From Streptobacillus canis (lineage in GTDB: Bacteria; Fusobacteriota; Fusobacteriia; Fusobacteriales; Leptotrichiaceae): 21,485 nucleotides of DNA. Below are positions 1-8,003 of the stretch, one piece after another (positions within the stretch are counted from its first letter, which is position 1; each line of letters opens with the position of its first letter). The notes beneath the pieces are model-generated. The model saw only the letters and a program-made list of their open reading frames with translations, was not told where the DNA came from and searched no databases. A program made the translations under genes and the position numbers. The stretch lies in the NCBI RefSeq assembly GCF_009733925.1, contig NZ_WOEI01000027.1, forward strand, positions 1-21,485, given 5' to 3'.

Positions 1-1
1 T

Positions 2-100
2 ACATTAGCTAATGCGATATTAGATAGGTTATTACACCATTGTAATGTTATTAATATTAATGGTAAATCTTATAGAGTTAGAGATTATTATCAAGAATAA
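2..100 (+). CDS. istB: IstB-like ATP-binding protein, C-terminal end only (IS21 helper)
   Basis: Frame 2 from the window edge reads 32 residues and ends in TAA at 98-100. It contains LDRLLHHCNVININGKSYR, which matches the usual end of IstB, the AAA+ helper ATPase of IS21 transposition (consensus LDRLLHH...G.SYR). The Walker motifs and start lie outside the window, so intactness cannot be judged. It is followed directly by the terminal repeats of the element, as expected for istB, the last gene in IS21 elements. Confidence 0.75.
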   Translation, partial: TLANAILDRLLHHCNVININGKSYRVRDYYQE

Positions 101-103
101 GAA

Positions 104-146
104 CGACATTCTTATTTTGACAAAATATGACATTTTTATATTGACA
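104..146 (+). repeat. Terminal direct repeats of the IS21-type element
   Basis: Positions 104-122 (CGACATTCTTATTTTGACA) and 128-146 (TGACATTTTTATATTGACA) match at 16 of 19 bases, followed by a partial third copy (TTGACA, 147-152). Spaced repeats of this kind just inside the end of IS21 elements are known transposase binding sites. The match between copies is directly visible; the binding role is by family analogy. Confidence 0.6.
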
Positions 147-152
147 TTGACA

Positions 153-425
153 TTATGGAATTGATATTTGAAAATATTACTAATATCAGCAGCTAATCTA
201 GAAAGAATAGTTTTATCATAAGCAATAAATTTTCTAAATTATTGAGGAATAGTAAAAAGAAGATGTCTATGAAGTATATTAATTAATTGATTAGTGATGG
301 AGTTAGCCCATTTAATAGAGTAATAATAACCACAAGAATTACATAATCTAGATTTACAAGTAAGTTTCATTTTATGTTGAAAGTTACAGATATAACATCT
401 AGATGAATTTGATTTTAGATGTCAT
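153..425 (-). pseudogene. Broken IS91-type transposase, N-terminal zinc-binding part
   Basis: On the minus strand a good ribosome binding site (AAAGGAGTGA) precedes an ATG at 425-423, but the frame hits a stop after eight codons. One frame over, the translation runs SSRCYICNFQHKMK, then CKSRLCNSCG, IKWANSI, LHRHLLFTIP, resembling the Zn_Tnp_IS91 zinc domain (cysteine pairs followed by W and H.H..FTIP). An in-frame TAA at 241-239 interrupts it after FTIPQ, the homologous frame resumes with FRKF, and it is lost at about 153 where IS21-type sequence begins. So it carries a frameshift, a stop codon and a truncation by another element. Confidence 0.7.
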
Positions 426-482
426 GTTTATCACTCCTTTCTGTTAGTTTTGTTTGGTGATTAAATTATATAGAAAAGAAAG

Positions 483-520
483 AGGTGATTCAAGGGATTT
501 TTTAAAATCCCGAATCACCT
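483..520 (-). terminator. Rho-independent terminator after nadN
   Basis: A long hairpin: AGGTGATTC pairs with GAATCACCT, and inside it GGGATTTT pairs with AAAATCCC, with one unpaired base. On the minus strand, downstream of the nadN stop, it is followed by a CT-rich run (CTCTTTCTTTTC). On the plus strand it is followed by seven T's, so it could also stop transcription coming from the insertion-sequence side. Confidence 0.8.
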
Positions 521-527
521 TTTTTTA

Positions 528-2282
528 TTATTTTGCGTTATGGAATATAACGTTTGATGTTGTATATGATTTAAATCCTGGGTGGTTTTTTATGAATTTA
601 ATGAAACTTTCAGCATCAGGTAAGAATGTATCTGTACCTTCAGCAACTGGATCATTAAATAATCTACCAAATGTAGCATATCCATCTTTACCACTAGCTA
701 TATAAGCATTAGTTCCAACAGTATACATTTTTTCTGGCATTACCATTTCCCAGTTTCCTGTTTTTTTGTTAAAGATTTCAGCTTTAATTACTCTCTTACC
801 ATTTGCATCAGGAGTTTCATTAGCTTCGTATCTAATTCCAGCTCCATAAGGAAATGCTCCTGTTGATTTAGTAATTGCAAAGTTTAATGCATCTTCTAAT
901 ACTTGTAAAGTATCTTTTCCTGAAATTTTATATGTATATAATGTATTACCAAATGGTAAATAAGTATATGCATCATTGAATGATATTTCTCCAGAAGTAA
1001 TATCTGCTCTTACTCCCCCTGAATTTTGAATTACATAATCTACATAATTTAATTCGTTTAACATTGTTTCAGCAACAAATCTAGTTGCAATTGAACCTTC
1101 AGGATTTGAACCAGGTCTACCAGGGATTCTATTTGCAGATCCTCCAGGCATGTTAGGTCCAGAAATAGAACCTATGATTTGTTTCGCTAATACATCTTTT
1201 TCAGCTTTATATTTAGCTAATATTTTAGAAGTATTCTTATCTTCTTTAGCAAATGAGATAGAAGGTATTGCTTTTAAATGAGATAAGATGTGTTCTCTTT
1301 CTTTACCTTCAAGTTCAGCCCATTTTCCTTCTTTATTTTTAGCTTGTAATTTATCTGTGTGTAATAAAACGTGAGGAATTTTTCTTGTAATAGATGCTAT
1401 ACCATCTTTAGTGAAATGTACTCCTAAGTCTCCAACTACACCTGAATAAGCCCATGCTTCAACTACGAATACAGGTTCTCCATTAGGATTTTTAAATTCA
1501 GTAGGATATTCATGTACGACTGGTAATTTTAATTTTCTTAAATCATCATTACCATATAGATAGTGAGAATCTCCTGTAATAATAATATCTATATCGTTAA
1601 CTTTTTGAGCTATTTCGAAGTTTTTCTCAGTTCCAGCATGAGATAATAAGATGATTTTATTAACACCTTGAGATTTTAAAACGTTTGCCATAACTTGAGC
1701 TGTAGTTACTTCATCATAAAATTTAACGTCTTTACCAGGGCTAGATGAATTTACAGTTTTACTAACTGTGTCTAGACCAATTATTCCAATTTTTTCACCA
1801 TTTATAACTTTAATAGCATATGGTGCCCATTTGTTAGATAAAATAGAACTTTTATCAGCTATAACGTTTGCTGATAATACAGGAATTTTTAATGGCTCTA
1901 ATAATTTTAATAATCCTTCATTTCCTGCATCAAATTCATGGTTACCTAAAGTAAAGTAATCAAATTTAGCTTCATTCATTACAGCAGCATCAGCTGATCC
2001 ACCAAATAAAGTGAAATATAATGTTCCTGTAATTGCATCTCCAGCATGTAAAACTAGTGGATTTTTACGAGTTTTTCTTAATTCTTTAATTTTTTGGTTA
2101 ACTGCTGAAAATCCTCCAATATTTACTTTAAATTGAGTTCCATCAACTGTAATTCTTTGTTCAGTTGGTTCTAGATAAGAGTGGTGGTCATTAATGTGGA
2201 TTATACTTAAATCAAGTGCTTTGTGTCCTGCAACACCAAGTGTTGATATAGCTAATAATCCTGCTAATATTTTTTTGTTCAT
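528..2282 (-). CDS. nadN: Periplasmic NAD nucleotidase / bifunctional 5'-nucleotidase (NadN/UshA family)
   Basis: A 584-residue exported metallophosphoesterase, close to the usual length of about 600. An N-terminal signal peptide (residues 1 to about 22) is followed by the two-metal site: D32 and H34 (INDHHS), GD at 81-82 and GNHE at 113-116. The C-terminal 5'-nucleotidase domain has NSGGVRAD (420-427), LPFGNTLY and GAFPYGAGIR (F477), which form the nucleotide pocket. In Haemophilus, NadN splits NAD into NMN and AMP and then dephosphorylates NMN to nicotinamide riboside; UshA relatives hydrolyse UDP-sugars and nucleotides. NadN is favoured by overall resemblance, but the substrate cannot be proved here. 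AGGAGG lies 6 nt before the ATG. It is the second gene after the exported protein at 2318-3082, 35 nt apart, and ends at a strong terminator. Confidence 0.8.
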   Translation of the reverse strand: MNKKILAGLLAISTLGVAGHKALDLSIIHINDHHSYLEPTEQRITVDGTQFKVNIGGFSAVNQKIKELRKTRKNPLVLHAGDAITGTLYFTLFGGSADAAVMNEAKFDYFTLGNHEFDAGNEGLLKLLEPLKIPVLSANVIADKSSILSNKWAPYAIKVINGEKIGIIGLDTVSKTVNSSSPGKDVKFYDEVTTAQVMANVLKSQGVNKIILLSHAGTEKNFEIAQKVNDIDIIITGDSHYLYGNDDLRKLKLPVVHEYPTEFKNPNGEPVFVVEAWAYSGVVGDLGVHFTKDGIASITRKIPHVLLHTDKLQAKNKEGKWAELEGKEREHILSHLKAIPSISFAKEDKNTSKILAKYKAEKDVLAKQIIGSISGPNMPGGSANRIPGRPGSNPEGSIATRFVAETMLNELNYVDYVIQNSGGVRADITSGEISFNDAYTYLPFGNTLYTYKISGKDTLQVLEDALNFAITKSTGAFPYGAGIRYEANETPDANGKRVIKAEIFNKKTGNWEMVMPEKMYTVGTNAYIASGKDGYATFGRLFNDPVAEGTDTFLPDAESFIKFIKNHPGFKSYTTSNVIFHNAK

Positions 2283-2317
2283 CTATATCCTCCTAAATTA
2301 TTTTTTTTATATATTCT

Positions 2318-3082
2318 TTAATATATACCATTAATAAATGACTTGAATATTTTTTCTCTTGTTTCTTGATCTGTAGTATCTAAAAGATATCTTTGTTTAT
2401 CAAGATAAGAAAAATCATCTATTTCTACACCTTTAAATTCTTTATTTAAAATAGCGGTAGATAATGCAAGTTTTTCTTTTACTTTAGTACTTGCAGAAAT
2501 TATTAACACTCTAACTTCTGTTAACGAAAATTCTTTTTTTTCAGGGTTATCTTTTTTTATTTCATTTTTTATCATTTCTAAAATATCTTTATCAGTATTT
2601 TCTAAAACAAATACTTGATCTTTACTTGCTCTTGTATAGATTCTATCTAAAAATTGTTCAGCATTACCATTAGTGTTGTTAATATACAATTTTGCATCAG
2701 AATTTGCATTAAATGCGACCATTATCTTTTGTATTTGTTCGTTGATAAGTTTTTTATCATCTGTTTTAACAGGTTCAAAATAGATATATTTAATTATTTT
2801 TGGTACTAAATTTTTTTCGCTTTTAAAAATACGAGTAAATATTTTATCTACATCATTTACCTTATTTTTAAAATCATCAGTTTTACTTTGGTCTATTTTG
2901 TACATTAAATCTTTATAATATTTCATATTATTTAATGAATTAATAGAGTGGAAGTATGTATATTTTGTACTTACAATCTCAAAATTTCCTTTATCATTTT
3001 TTGATATTTCCTTTGCATTAAAATTATTAATATTTGATAATGCAATTAAAGGTAAAAATGATAATAAAAACATTTTTTTCAT
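2318..3082 (-). CDS. Exported protein of unknown function upstream of nadN
   Basis: A 254-residue protein that I do not recognise. It starts with a clear signal peptide (MKKMFLLSFLPLIALS, likely cut near residue 23 after FNA). The rest is lysine-rich, predicted largely helical, with no cysteine, no further membrane segment and no familiar motif. There is no lipobox cysteine, so it should be soluble in the periplasm or secreted rather than a lipoprotein. A GGAG ribosome binding site precedes the ATG and a good promoter lies upstream; nadN follows after 35 nt, so the two are probably co-transcribed. A role linked to nucleotide scavenging is suggested only by position. Confidence 0.75.
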   Translation of the reverse strand: MKKMFLLSFLPLIALSNINNFNAKEISKNDKGNFEIVSTKYTYFHSINSLNNMKYYKDLMYKIDQSKTDDFKNKVNDVDKIFTRIFKSEKNLVPKIIKYIYFEPVKTDDKKLINEQIQKIMVAFNANSDAKLYINNTNGNAEQFLDRIYTRASKDQVFVLENTDKDILEMIKNEIKKDNPEKKEFSLTEVRVLIISASTKVKEKLALSTAILNKEFKGVEIDDFSYLDKQRYLLDTTDQETREKIFKSFINGIY

Positions 3083-3113
3083 TTATATCATCTCCTATAA
3101 AGATATCACTTTT

Positions 3114-3142
3114 AGTATACATTTAAAATGAATAAAATGCAA
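3114..3142 (-). promoter_or_regulatory. Sigma-70-type promoter for the exported protein and nadN
   Basis: On the minus strand TTGCAT (3142-3137) and TATACT (3119-3114) are separated by exactly 17 bp, with a TG just before the -10 hexamer. It lies about 30 bp upstream of the start codon at 3082. Assigned by match to consensus. Confidence 0.6.
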
Positions 3143-3190
3143 TACAATTTTGGGCTAGTATAAAAATAAAAAAATATTTTTGTTTCTCTA

Positions 3191-3219
3191 TTGCAAAACA
3201 TTTAGAAAAAGGTTATTAT
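3191..3219 (+). promoter_or_regulatory. Candidate promoter of the nrdIEF operon
   Basis: TTGCAA (3191-3196), a 17-bp spacer and TATTAT (3214-3219). It sits just upstream of the NrdR-like boxes. A second possible -10 (TATAAA, 3234-3239) lies inside the first box, so the start of transcription is not certain from sequence alone. Confidence 0.45.
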
Positions 3220-3227
3220 ATAAATAA

Positions 3228-3275
3228 CTACATTATAAAGTAATATATCGATTAAAGCAACACAATATCTTGTGT
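3228..3275 (+). promoter_or_regulatory. Tandem NrdR-box-like operators upstream of nrdI
   Basis: The downstream box at 3260-3275 reads ACACAATATCTTGTGT, nearly identical to the NrdR consensus ACACWATATATWGTGT. A weaker copy at 3228-3243 (CTACATTATAAAGTAA) keeps the central C..G pair and matches at about 10 of 16 positions. Their starts are 32 bp apart, the spacing of about three helical turns typical of paired NrdR boxes. NrdR is an ATP/dATP-sensing repressor of ribonucleotide reductase genes; its gene is not in this window. Confidence 0.8.
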
Positions 3276-3290
3276 TTTGGAAGGTAATTT

Positions 3291-3689
3291 ATGGACAGAA
3301 AAATAACAATATACTATGATAGTTTAACAGGAAATGTTGAGAGATTTATTTGTAAAATAAAGGAAATTGAAGATTTTGATTTTGTAAAAATATCTTCTAA
3401 AACTATAGTTGAAAAAGAGGGGCATTTAGTTACTTTTACAACTGGATTTGGAGAGGTATCGAAAAGTACAGACTTTTTTTTATGTAATAATGAAAATTAT
3501 AAAAAAATTAAAACTGTAACATCTAGTGGTAATATGAATTGGGGTAAAAACTTTGCAAAAGCAGGAGAGTTAATACAAGATAAATTTGGAATAAAATATA
3601 TTTTTAGGTTTGAACTTTCTGGAACTTTAAATGATGTAAAAGATTATATAAGAATTATAAAGAGATATGAAGAAAAAGGAGAGATTTGA
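3291..3689 (+). CDS. nrdI: NrdI flavodoxin-like activator of class Ib ribonucleotide reductase
   Basis: 132 residues, a normal NrdI length. The FMN phosphate loop is SLTGNVERF (residues 11-19), followed by TFTTGFGEV and SGNMNWGKNFAKAGE, the standard NrdI signature segments. NrdI supplies the oxidant that assembles the dimanganese-tyrosyl radical cofactor in NrdF. AAGG precedes the ATG by 8 nt. It is the first gene of the operon, and nrdE starts 3 nt after its stop. No nrdH (glutaredoxin-like reductant) is found in the window, so the electron donor for NrdE must be encoded elsewhere. Confidence 0.93.
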   Translation: MDRKITIYYDSLTGNVERFICKIKEIEDFDFVKISSKTIVEKEGHLVTFTTGFGEVSKSTDFFLCNNENYKKIKTVTSSGNMNWGKNFAKAGELIQDKFGIKYIFRFELSGTLNDVKDYIRIIKRYEEKGEI

Positions 3690-3692
3690 TTA

Positions 3693-5777
3693 ATGAAGTG
3701 GATTTATTTGAATAATGAGGTAATGGTAAAAGATAGTGAAGGTAAATTACAAATTGAAAAAGATAAAGAAGCAGTTTACTCATATTTTGTTGATTATATT
3801 AACAAAAATACAGTATTTTTCCATAATTTAAGAGAAAAAATAGATTATTTAATTGAAAAAGATTACTATATTAATTTCTATGAAATGTATAGTTTTGAAG
3901 ATATAAGTGAAGTATTTGACTTTGTATATTCAAGAAAATTTAGATTCCAATCATATATGGCAGCATCTAAATTTTATCAAAGTTATGCATTAATGGATGA
4001 TAGTGGAGAAAAAATACTTGAAAGATATGAAGATAGAATTTCAATAGTTGCTCTTTACTTAGGACAAGGAAATAAAGATAAAGCTTTAAAATATGCAAAA
4101 ATGTTAATCAATCAAGAATATCAACCTGCGACACCAACTTTCTTAAATGCAGGTAAAAAAAGATCAGGACAATTAGTTTCATGTTTCTTAGATGAAATTG
4201 GAGATAATCTATCTGGTATTGGGTATGCGTTTGACTCTGCAATGAAACTATCTTCAATAGGTGGAGGAGTTGCATTTAATTTATCTAAATTAAGAGGAAG
4301 AGGAGAAGCTATAAAAGGTGTAGAAGGTAGAGCGAGTGGAGTTCTTCCAATCATAAAAATACTTGAAGATATATTCTCATATGCAAACCAATTAGGACAA
4401 AGACCAGGAGCTGGAGCAGTTTATTTAAATGTTTTCCACTCAGATATTTTAGAATTTTTAGATACAAAGAAAATAAATGTTGATGAAAAAATTAGAATTA
4501 AGTCACTTTCAATAGGAGTAATAATTCCAGATAAATTTATGGAGCTTGCAAGTGAGGATTTACCATGTTATACATTCTATCCACATACAGTTTATAGAGA
4601 ATATGGACTTTATTTAGATGATTTAGATATGAATGAATGGTATGATAAACTGGTTGCTAACCCAAGAGTTAAAAAGAAAAAAATAAATGCAAGAGAATTT
4701 TTAGTTAAGATTTCACAAACACAAAAAGAAAGTGGATACCCATACTTATTCTTTAAAGACAATGCAAATAGAGAACATGCATTAAAAGAAATTGGAGATG
4801 TTAAGTTTACTAACTTATGTACTGAAATTATGCAAGTAACAGAGGTTTCAGATATTAATCATTACTTTGAAGAGGATGTAATTAGACGTGGTATATCATG
4901 TAACTTAGGTTCATTAAATATTGCAACTGTTATGGAAAATAAATCTATAGAAGAAGTAGTTAAAAATGCAATAGATTCACTAACTACAGTGTCAGATATT
5001 ACTAATATTGATATAGTTCCAAGTATTAAAAAAGCTAATGAAGAATTACACTCAGTTGGTCTTGGAGCAATGAACTTACATGGATTTTTAGCTAAAAACT
5101 TAATACAATATGAATCTCGTGAAGCATTAGATTTCTGTAATGTATTCTTTATGATGATGAATTATTATTCGTTAGAAAAGAGTATGGAGATAGCTAAAGA
5201 AAGAGAAGTTACTTTTGTAGGATTTGAAAAATCAGAATATGCAAATGGAAATTATTTTGAAAAATATATAACAAAAGAATATATGCCTGTAACTGATAAA
5301 GTAAAAGCATTATTTGAAGGTATAAAAATTCCTGGAATAGAAGAATGGAAGAATTTAAAAGAGAATGTTATGAAATATGGAGTATATAATGCATATAGAA
5401 TGGCTATAGCACCTAATCAATCAACTTCATATATTATGAACTCTACAGCATCTGTTATGCCAATCGTAGATAAAGTTGAGGTTAGAGAATATGGAGATTC
5501 TACAACATTCTATCCTATGCCATACTTAAATTATGATAATTTCTTCTTCTATAAGTCTGCATATGATATGGATCAAAAAAATATACTTAAATTAATATCT
5601 GTAATTCAAAGACACGTGGATCAAGGAATTTCAACAATCCTTTATACTAAGAGTACAGATACAACAAGAGATTTATCAAAATTATATATCTTAGCACATA
5701 AATTAGGATTAAAATCTTTATACTATACAAGAACAAGAAAATCTACAATTGAAGAATGTTTAAGTTGTTCAGTTTAA
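3693..5777 (+). CDS. nrdE: Class Ib ribonucleoside-diphosphate reductase, alpha subunit NrdE
   Basis: 694 residues, as expected for NrdE. It reduces ribonucleoside diphosphates to deoxyribonucleotides. Visible active-site residues: C164 (GQLVSCFLDE) and C403 (CNLGSLN) as the redox pair, N374-C376-E378 (NLCTE) with the thiyl-radical cysteine, the paired tyrosines Y677/Y678 of the radical path, and the C-terminal re-reducing pair C689/C692 (ECLSCSV). The 27-residue step between C376 and C403 is the usual spacing in the family. There is no N-terminal ATP-cone of the NrdA type, consistent with class Ib. GGAG precedes the ATG; nrdF follows after a short gap. Confidence 0.96.
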   Translation: MKWIYLNNEVMVKDSEGKLQIEKDKEAVYSYFVDYINKNTVFFHNLREKIDYLIEKDYYINFYEMYSFEDISEVFDFVYSRKFRFQSYMAASKFYQSYALMDDSGEKILERYEDRISIVALYLGQGNKDKALKYAKMLINQEYQPATPTFLNAGKKRSGQLVSCFLDEIGDNLSGIGYAFDSAMKLSSIGGGVAFNLSKLRGRGEAIKGVEGRASGVLPIIKILEDIFSYANQLGQRPGAGAVYLNVFHSDILEFLDTKKINVDEKIRIKSLSIGVIIPDKFMELASEDLPCYTFYPHTVYREYGLYLDDLDMNEWYDKLVANPRVKKKKINAREFLVKISQTQKESGYPYLFFKDNANREHALKEIGDVKFTNLCTEIMQVTEVSDINHYFEEDVIRRGISCNLGSLNIATVMENKSIEEVVKNAIDSLTTVSDITNIDIVPSIKKANEELHSVGLGAMNLHGFLAKNLIQYESREALDFCNVFFMMMNYYSLEKSMEIAKEREVTFVGFEKSEYANGNYFEKYITKEYMPVTDKVKALFEGIKIPGIEEWKNLKENVMKYGVYNAYRMAIAPNQSTSYIMNSTASVMPIVDKVEVREYGDSTTFYPMPYLNYDNFFFYKSAYDMDQKNILKLISVIQRHVDQGISTILYTKSTDTTRDLSKLYILAHKLGLKSLYYTRTRKSTIEECLSCSV

Positions 5778-5792
5778 TAAGAAGGGATGAAA

Positions 5793-6794
5793 ATGGATAA
5801 AAAAATATATAAGGCGGTTAACTGGAATACGCTAGATAATGATTATGTAGAAGTTTTTTGGGAACAAAATTTAAAACAATTTTGGATAGATACGGAATAT
5901 ATTCCATCTAAGGATATAGATTCTTGGCATTCATTATCACCTGCTATGAGGGATGCATATAAAAAAGTGTTAGGTGGTTTAACATTACTTGATACTTTAC
6001 AATCTCATACAGGTATGCCTAAAATTATTGATCATATAGATTCATTACAATGTAGATCTGTATTATCATATATGTGTATGATGGAAACTATTCATGCTAA
6101 ATCTTATTCAACTATATTTACTACAGTTGCTTCAACAGAAGAAATAAATGATGTATTCCAATGGGTACAAAATAATCAACATTTACAATTCAAAGCAGCA
6201 AAAATAGATAAATATTATCAATGTTTAAATAATCCTGATGCTACACTTAGAGAAATATATATGGCATTAGTTGCATCTGTATTTTTAGAATCATATTTAT
6301 TCTATAGTGGATTTTTCTTACCTTTATGGTTATCAGGACAAGGACAAATGGTTGCAAGTTCAGATATAATTAAAAAGATTATTGCTGATGAATCTATTCA
6401 TGGTGTATTCGTTGGTAAACTTGCTCAAGAAATATATGAGGAAATGCCATTTGTTGAAAAAGAAAGTGTTAAAACAGAAATTATGGAATTATTCTATGAA
6501 TTGTATGAAAATGAACTTAAATTTACAGATGAAATATATTCTGATGTAGAACTTACAGCTGAAGTTAAAGAATATATTAGATATAATGGAAATAGAGCTT
6601 TAATGAATTTAGGATTTGAAGAAGAATTTGAAATTAAAGAAGTAAATGCGATAGTTTTGAATGGTTTAAATGTTGAAACAACACAACATGATTTCTTCTC
6701 TAAAAAATCTACAAACTATGAAAAAACATTAGAAGTTGTTCACTTAAGTGATGATGACTGGGATGAAGACTTTGATACGGATTTAGATATTTAA
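5793..6794 (+). CDS. nrdF: Class Ib ribonucleoside-diphosphate reductase, beta subunit NrdF
   Basis: 333 residues from the second ATG. This start is chosen because GAAGGG (5781-5786) touches the first ATG at 5787 but lies 6 nt before that at 5793, and because it puts the radical tyrosine at Y105, the standard NrdF number. Metal ligands: D67, E98 and H101 (METIHAKSY), a glutamate in ESYLFYSGFF and the E..H of ADESIHG. The acidic tail with DDDWDEDF is the segment that docks into NrdE. NrdF holds the tyrosyl radical that starts reduction in NrdE and needs NrdI for manganese activation. It is the third gene of the operon. Confidence 0.95.
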   Translation: MDKKIYKAVNWNTLDNDYVEVFWEQNLKQFWIDTEYIPSKDIDSWHSLSPAMRDAYKKVLGGLTLLDTLQSHTGMPKIIDHIDSLQCRSVLSYMCMMETIHAKSYSTIFTTVASTEEINDVFQWVQNNQHLQFKAAKIDKYYQCLNNPDATLREIYMALVASVFLESYLFYSGFFLPLWLSGQGQMVASSDIIKKIIADESIHGVFVGKLAQEIYEEMPFVEKESVKTEIMELFYELYENELKFTDEIYSDVELTAEVKEYIRYNGNRALMNLGFEEEFEIKEVNAIVLNGLNVETTQHDFFSKKSTNYEKTLEVVHLSDDDWDEDFDTDLDI

Positions 6795-6804
6795 GAGGTG
6801 GAAA

Positions 6805-7959
6805 ATGACTAAAAAATATACTTTAATGCAGGTATTATATTGGGCAATGTTTTGTTCAGTATATGCATTTGCTAATACATTTTTAAGTTCAAGAGGTTTT
6901 AGCTCTACAGCTGTAGGTGCAATTATTGCTCTTTCATCATTTTTTTCTGTTTTAGTTCAACCACTAACGGCAAAAATTATAGAAATGTATGAAAGTGTTA
7001 CAGTTAGAAATTCACTAGTATTTTCAATGGCAGTTGTAGTTGTTAATGCATTATTAATAAGTTTTATTAATGATAAATTTTTTGTTTCAGTGTTTTTTGT
7101 GCTTTTAATTACGGGATTATTGAATGCACAAACTTATATGTATACTTTTATATTTCAATATATTAATCAAGGTGAAAATGTTAATTTTGGAATTGCAAGA
7201 GGTATGGGTTCAGCTGCATTTGCAATTGCATCGTATTTTTATGGAATTATAGGTTCTAAAGTTGGATTTGAATTTATTCCAATTTGGGCAATGGCTTTAT
7301 CATTACTTGTAATATTTGTAATTTTAAGCTTTAAAGAAATTAAAGAAGTATCAGTAAATAAAAAATTAGAAGTTAAAACTAATTTTATTGAATTTTACCA
7401 TAAATATAAAAAATTCTGTTATGTACTTTTAGGTATGGTCTTTGTGTTCTTCACACATAATATATTAAATACATTTATGAAAAACATATTAGAAAATTTA
7501 GAAAGAGGAGCACAGGAAGTAGGAATTGGATTTATGATTGCTGCAGTTGTTGAATTACCAGCAATGTTTTATATAGTAAAACTAAATGAAAAATTTGGTT
7601 ACGCAAAATTATTAAAAGTATCTGCGATAGCGTTTTTAGTAAAAATATTTATTACATATATTGCTGTACTAACTGGTAATGTAATGTTATTCTATATAGC
7701 CCAAATTACACAATTTGCAGGTTATGCAATCTATGTTCCTGTAGCAGTTTACTATACAAATGATATTATGGAAGAGAAAGACAGGGTAAAAGGACAAGCA
7801 TATATGGCTGTTTCTGGAACTATAGGATCAATTATAGGAAATTTATTAGGTGGAAGAATAATTGAAGCCTATTCATTAAATACAATGCTATTTATCTCAT
7901 TAATTATATCAATAATTGGTACAGTAGTAGTTATATTAAATTTAGAAGATAGAAGATAA
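6805..7959 (+). CDS. Major facilitator superfamily transporter, substrate unknown
   Basis: 384 residues with about 12 hydrophobic segments in two halves, typical of MFS carriers. The N-terminal half (YWAMFCSVYAFANTFL, SSRGFSSTAVGAI) and the RGMGSAAFA segment resemble the LacY/HcaT-like MFS_1_like group, which carries sugars, nucleosides or aromatic acids with protons. It starts 10 nt after nrdF with GAGGTGG before the ATG, so it is probably transcribed with the reductase genes, and a terminator follows directly. Position hints at nucleoside or related transport, but the sequence does not settle the substrate. Confidence 0.7.
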   Translation: MTKKYTLMQVLYWAMFCSVYAFANTFLSSRGFSSTAVGAIIALSSFFSVLVQPLTAKIIEMYESVTVRNSLVFSMAVVVVNALLISFINDKFFVSVFFVLLITGLLNAQTYMYTFIFQYINQGENVNFGIARGMGSAAFAIASYFYGIIGSKVGFEFIPIWAMALSLLVIFVILSFKEIKEVSVNKKLEVKTNFIEFYHKYKKFCYVLLGMVFVFFTHNILNTFMKNILENLERGAQEVGIGFMIAAVVELPAMFYIVKLNEKFGYAKLLKVSAIAFLVKIFITYIAVLTGNVMLFYIAQITQFAGYAIYVPVAVYYTNDIMEEKDRVKGQAYMAVSGTIGSIIGNLLGGRIIEAYSLNTMLFISLIISIIGTVVVILNLEDRR

Positions 7960-7963
7960 AGGA

Positions 7964-7991
7964 ACATGTATCGTTTGATACATGTTTTTTT
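7964..7991 (+). terminator. Terminator of the nrdIEF-MFS operon
   Basis: A perfect 9-bp stem ACATGTATC / GATACATGT with a GTTT loop, followed by a run of T's. It starts 5 nt after the MFS stop codon and ends just before the ribosome binding site of the next gene. Confidence 0.88.
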
Positions 7992-8003
7992 AAAGGGAGA
8001 TTT

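Larger units (their letters stand above)
1..152 (+). mobile_element. Right end of an IS21-family insertion sequence (cut by window edge)
   Basis: The segment holds the tail of an IstB-like reading frame (2-100) followed by about 50 bp containing two imperfect 19-bp direct repeats and a last TTGACA ending at 152. Read from the outside on the minus strand the end starts TGTCAATGTCAA, fitting IS21 elements, which typically begin with TG and carry several internal copies of a terminal repeat bound by the transposase IstA. The element probably stops at about 152, where the sequence switches directly into a minus-strand IS91-type transposase fragment. The exact end is inferred; the other end and istA lie outside the window. 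Confidence 0.7.

Noticed and set aside
454..705. Plus-strand open frame across the start of the window
   Set aside because: It runs antisense through the terminator and the 3' end of nadN, with no ribosome binding site or motif.
3083..3290. Small gene in the divergent region before nrdI
   Set aside because: Only promoters and NrdR-like boxes are found; open frames there are very short and lack ribosome binding sites.
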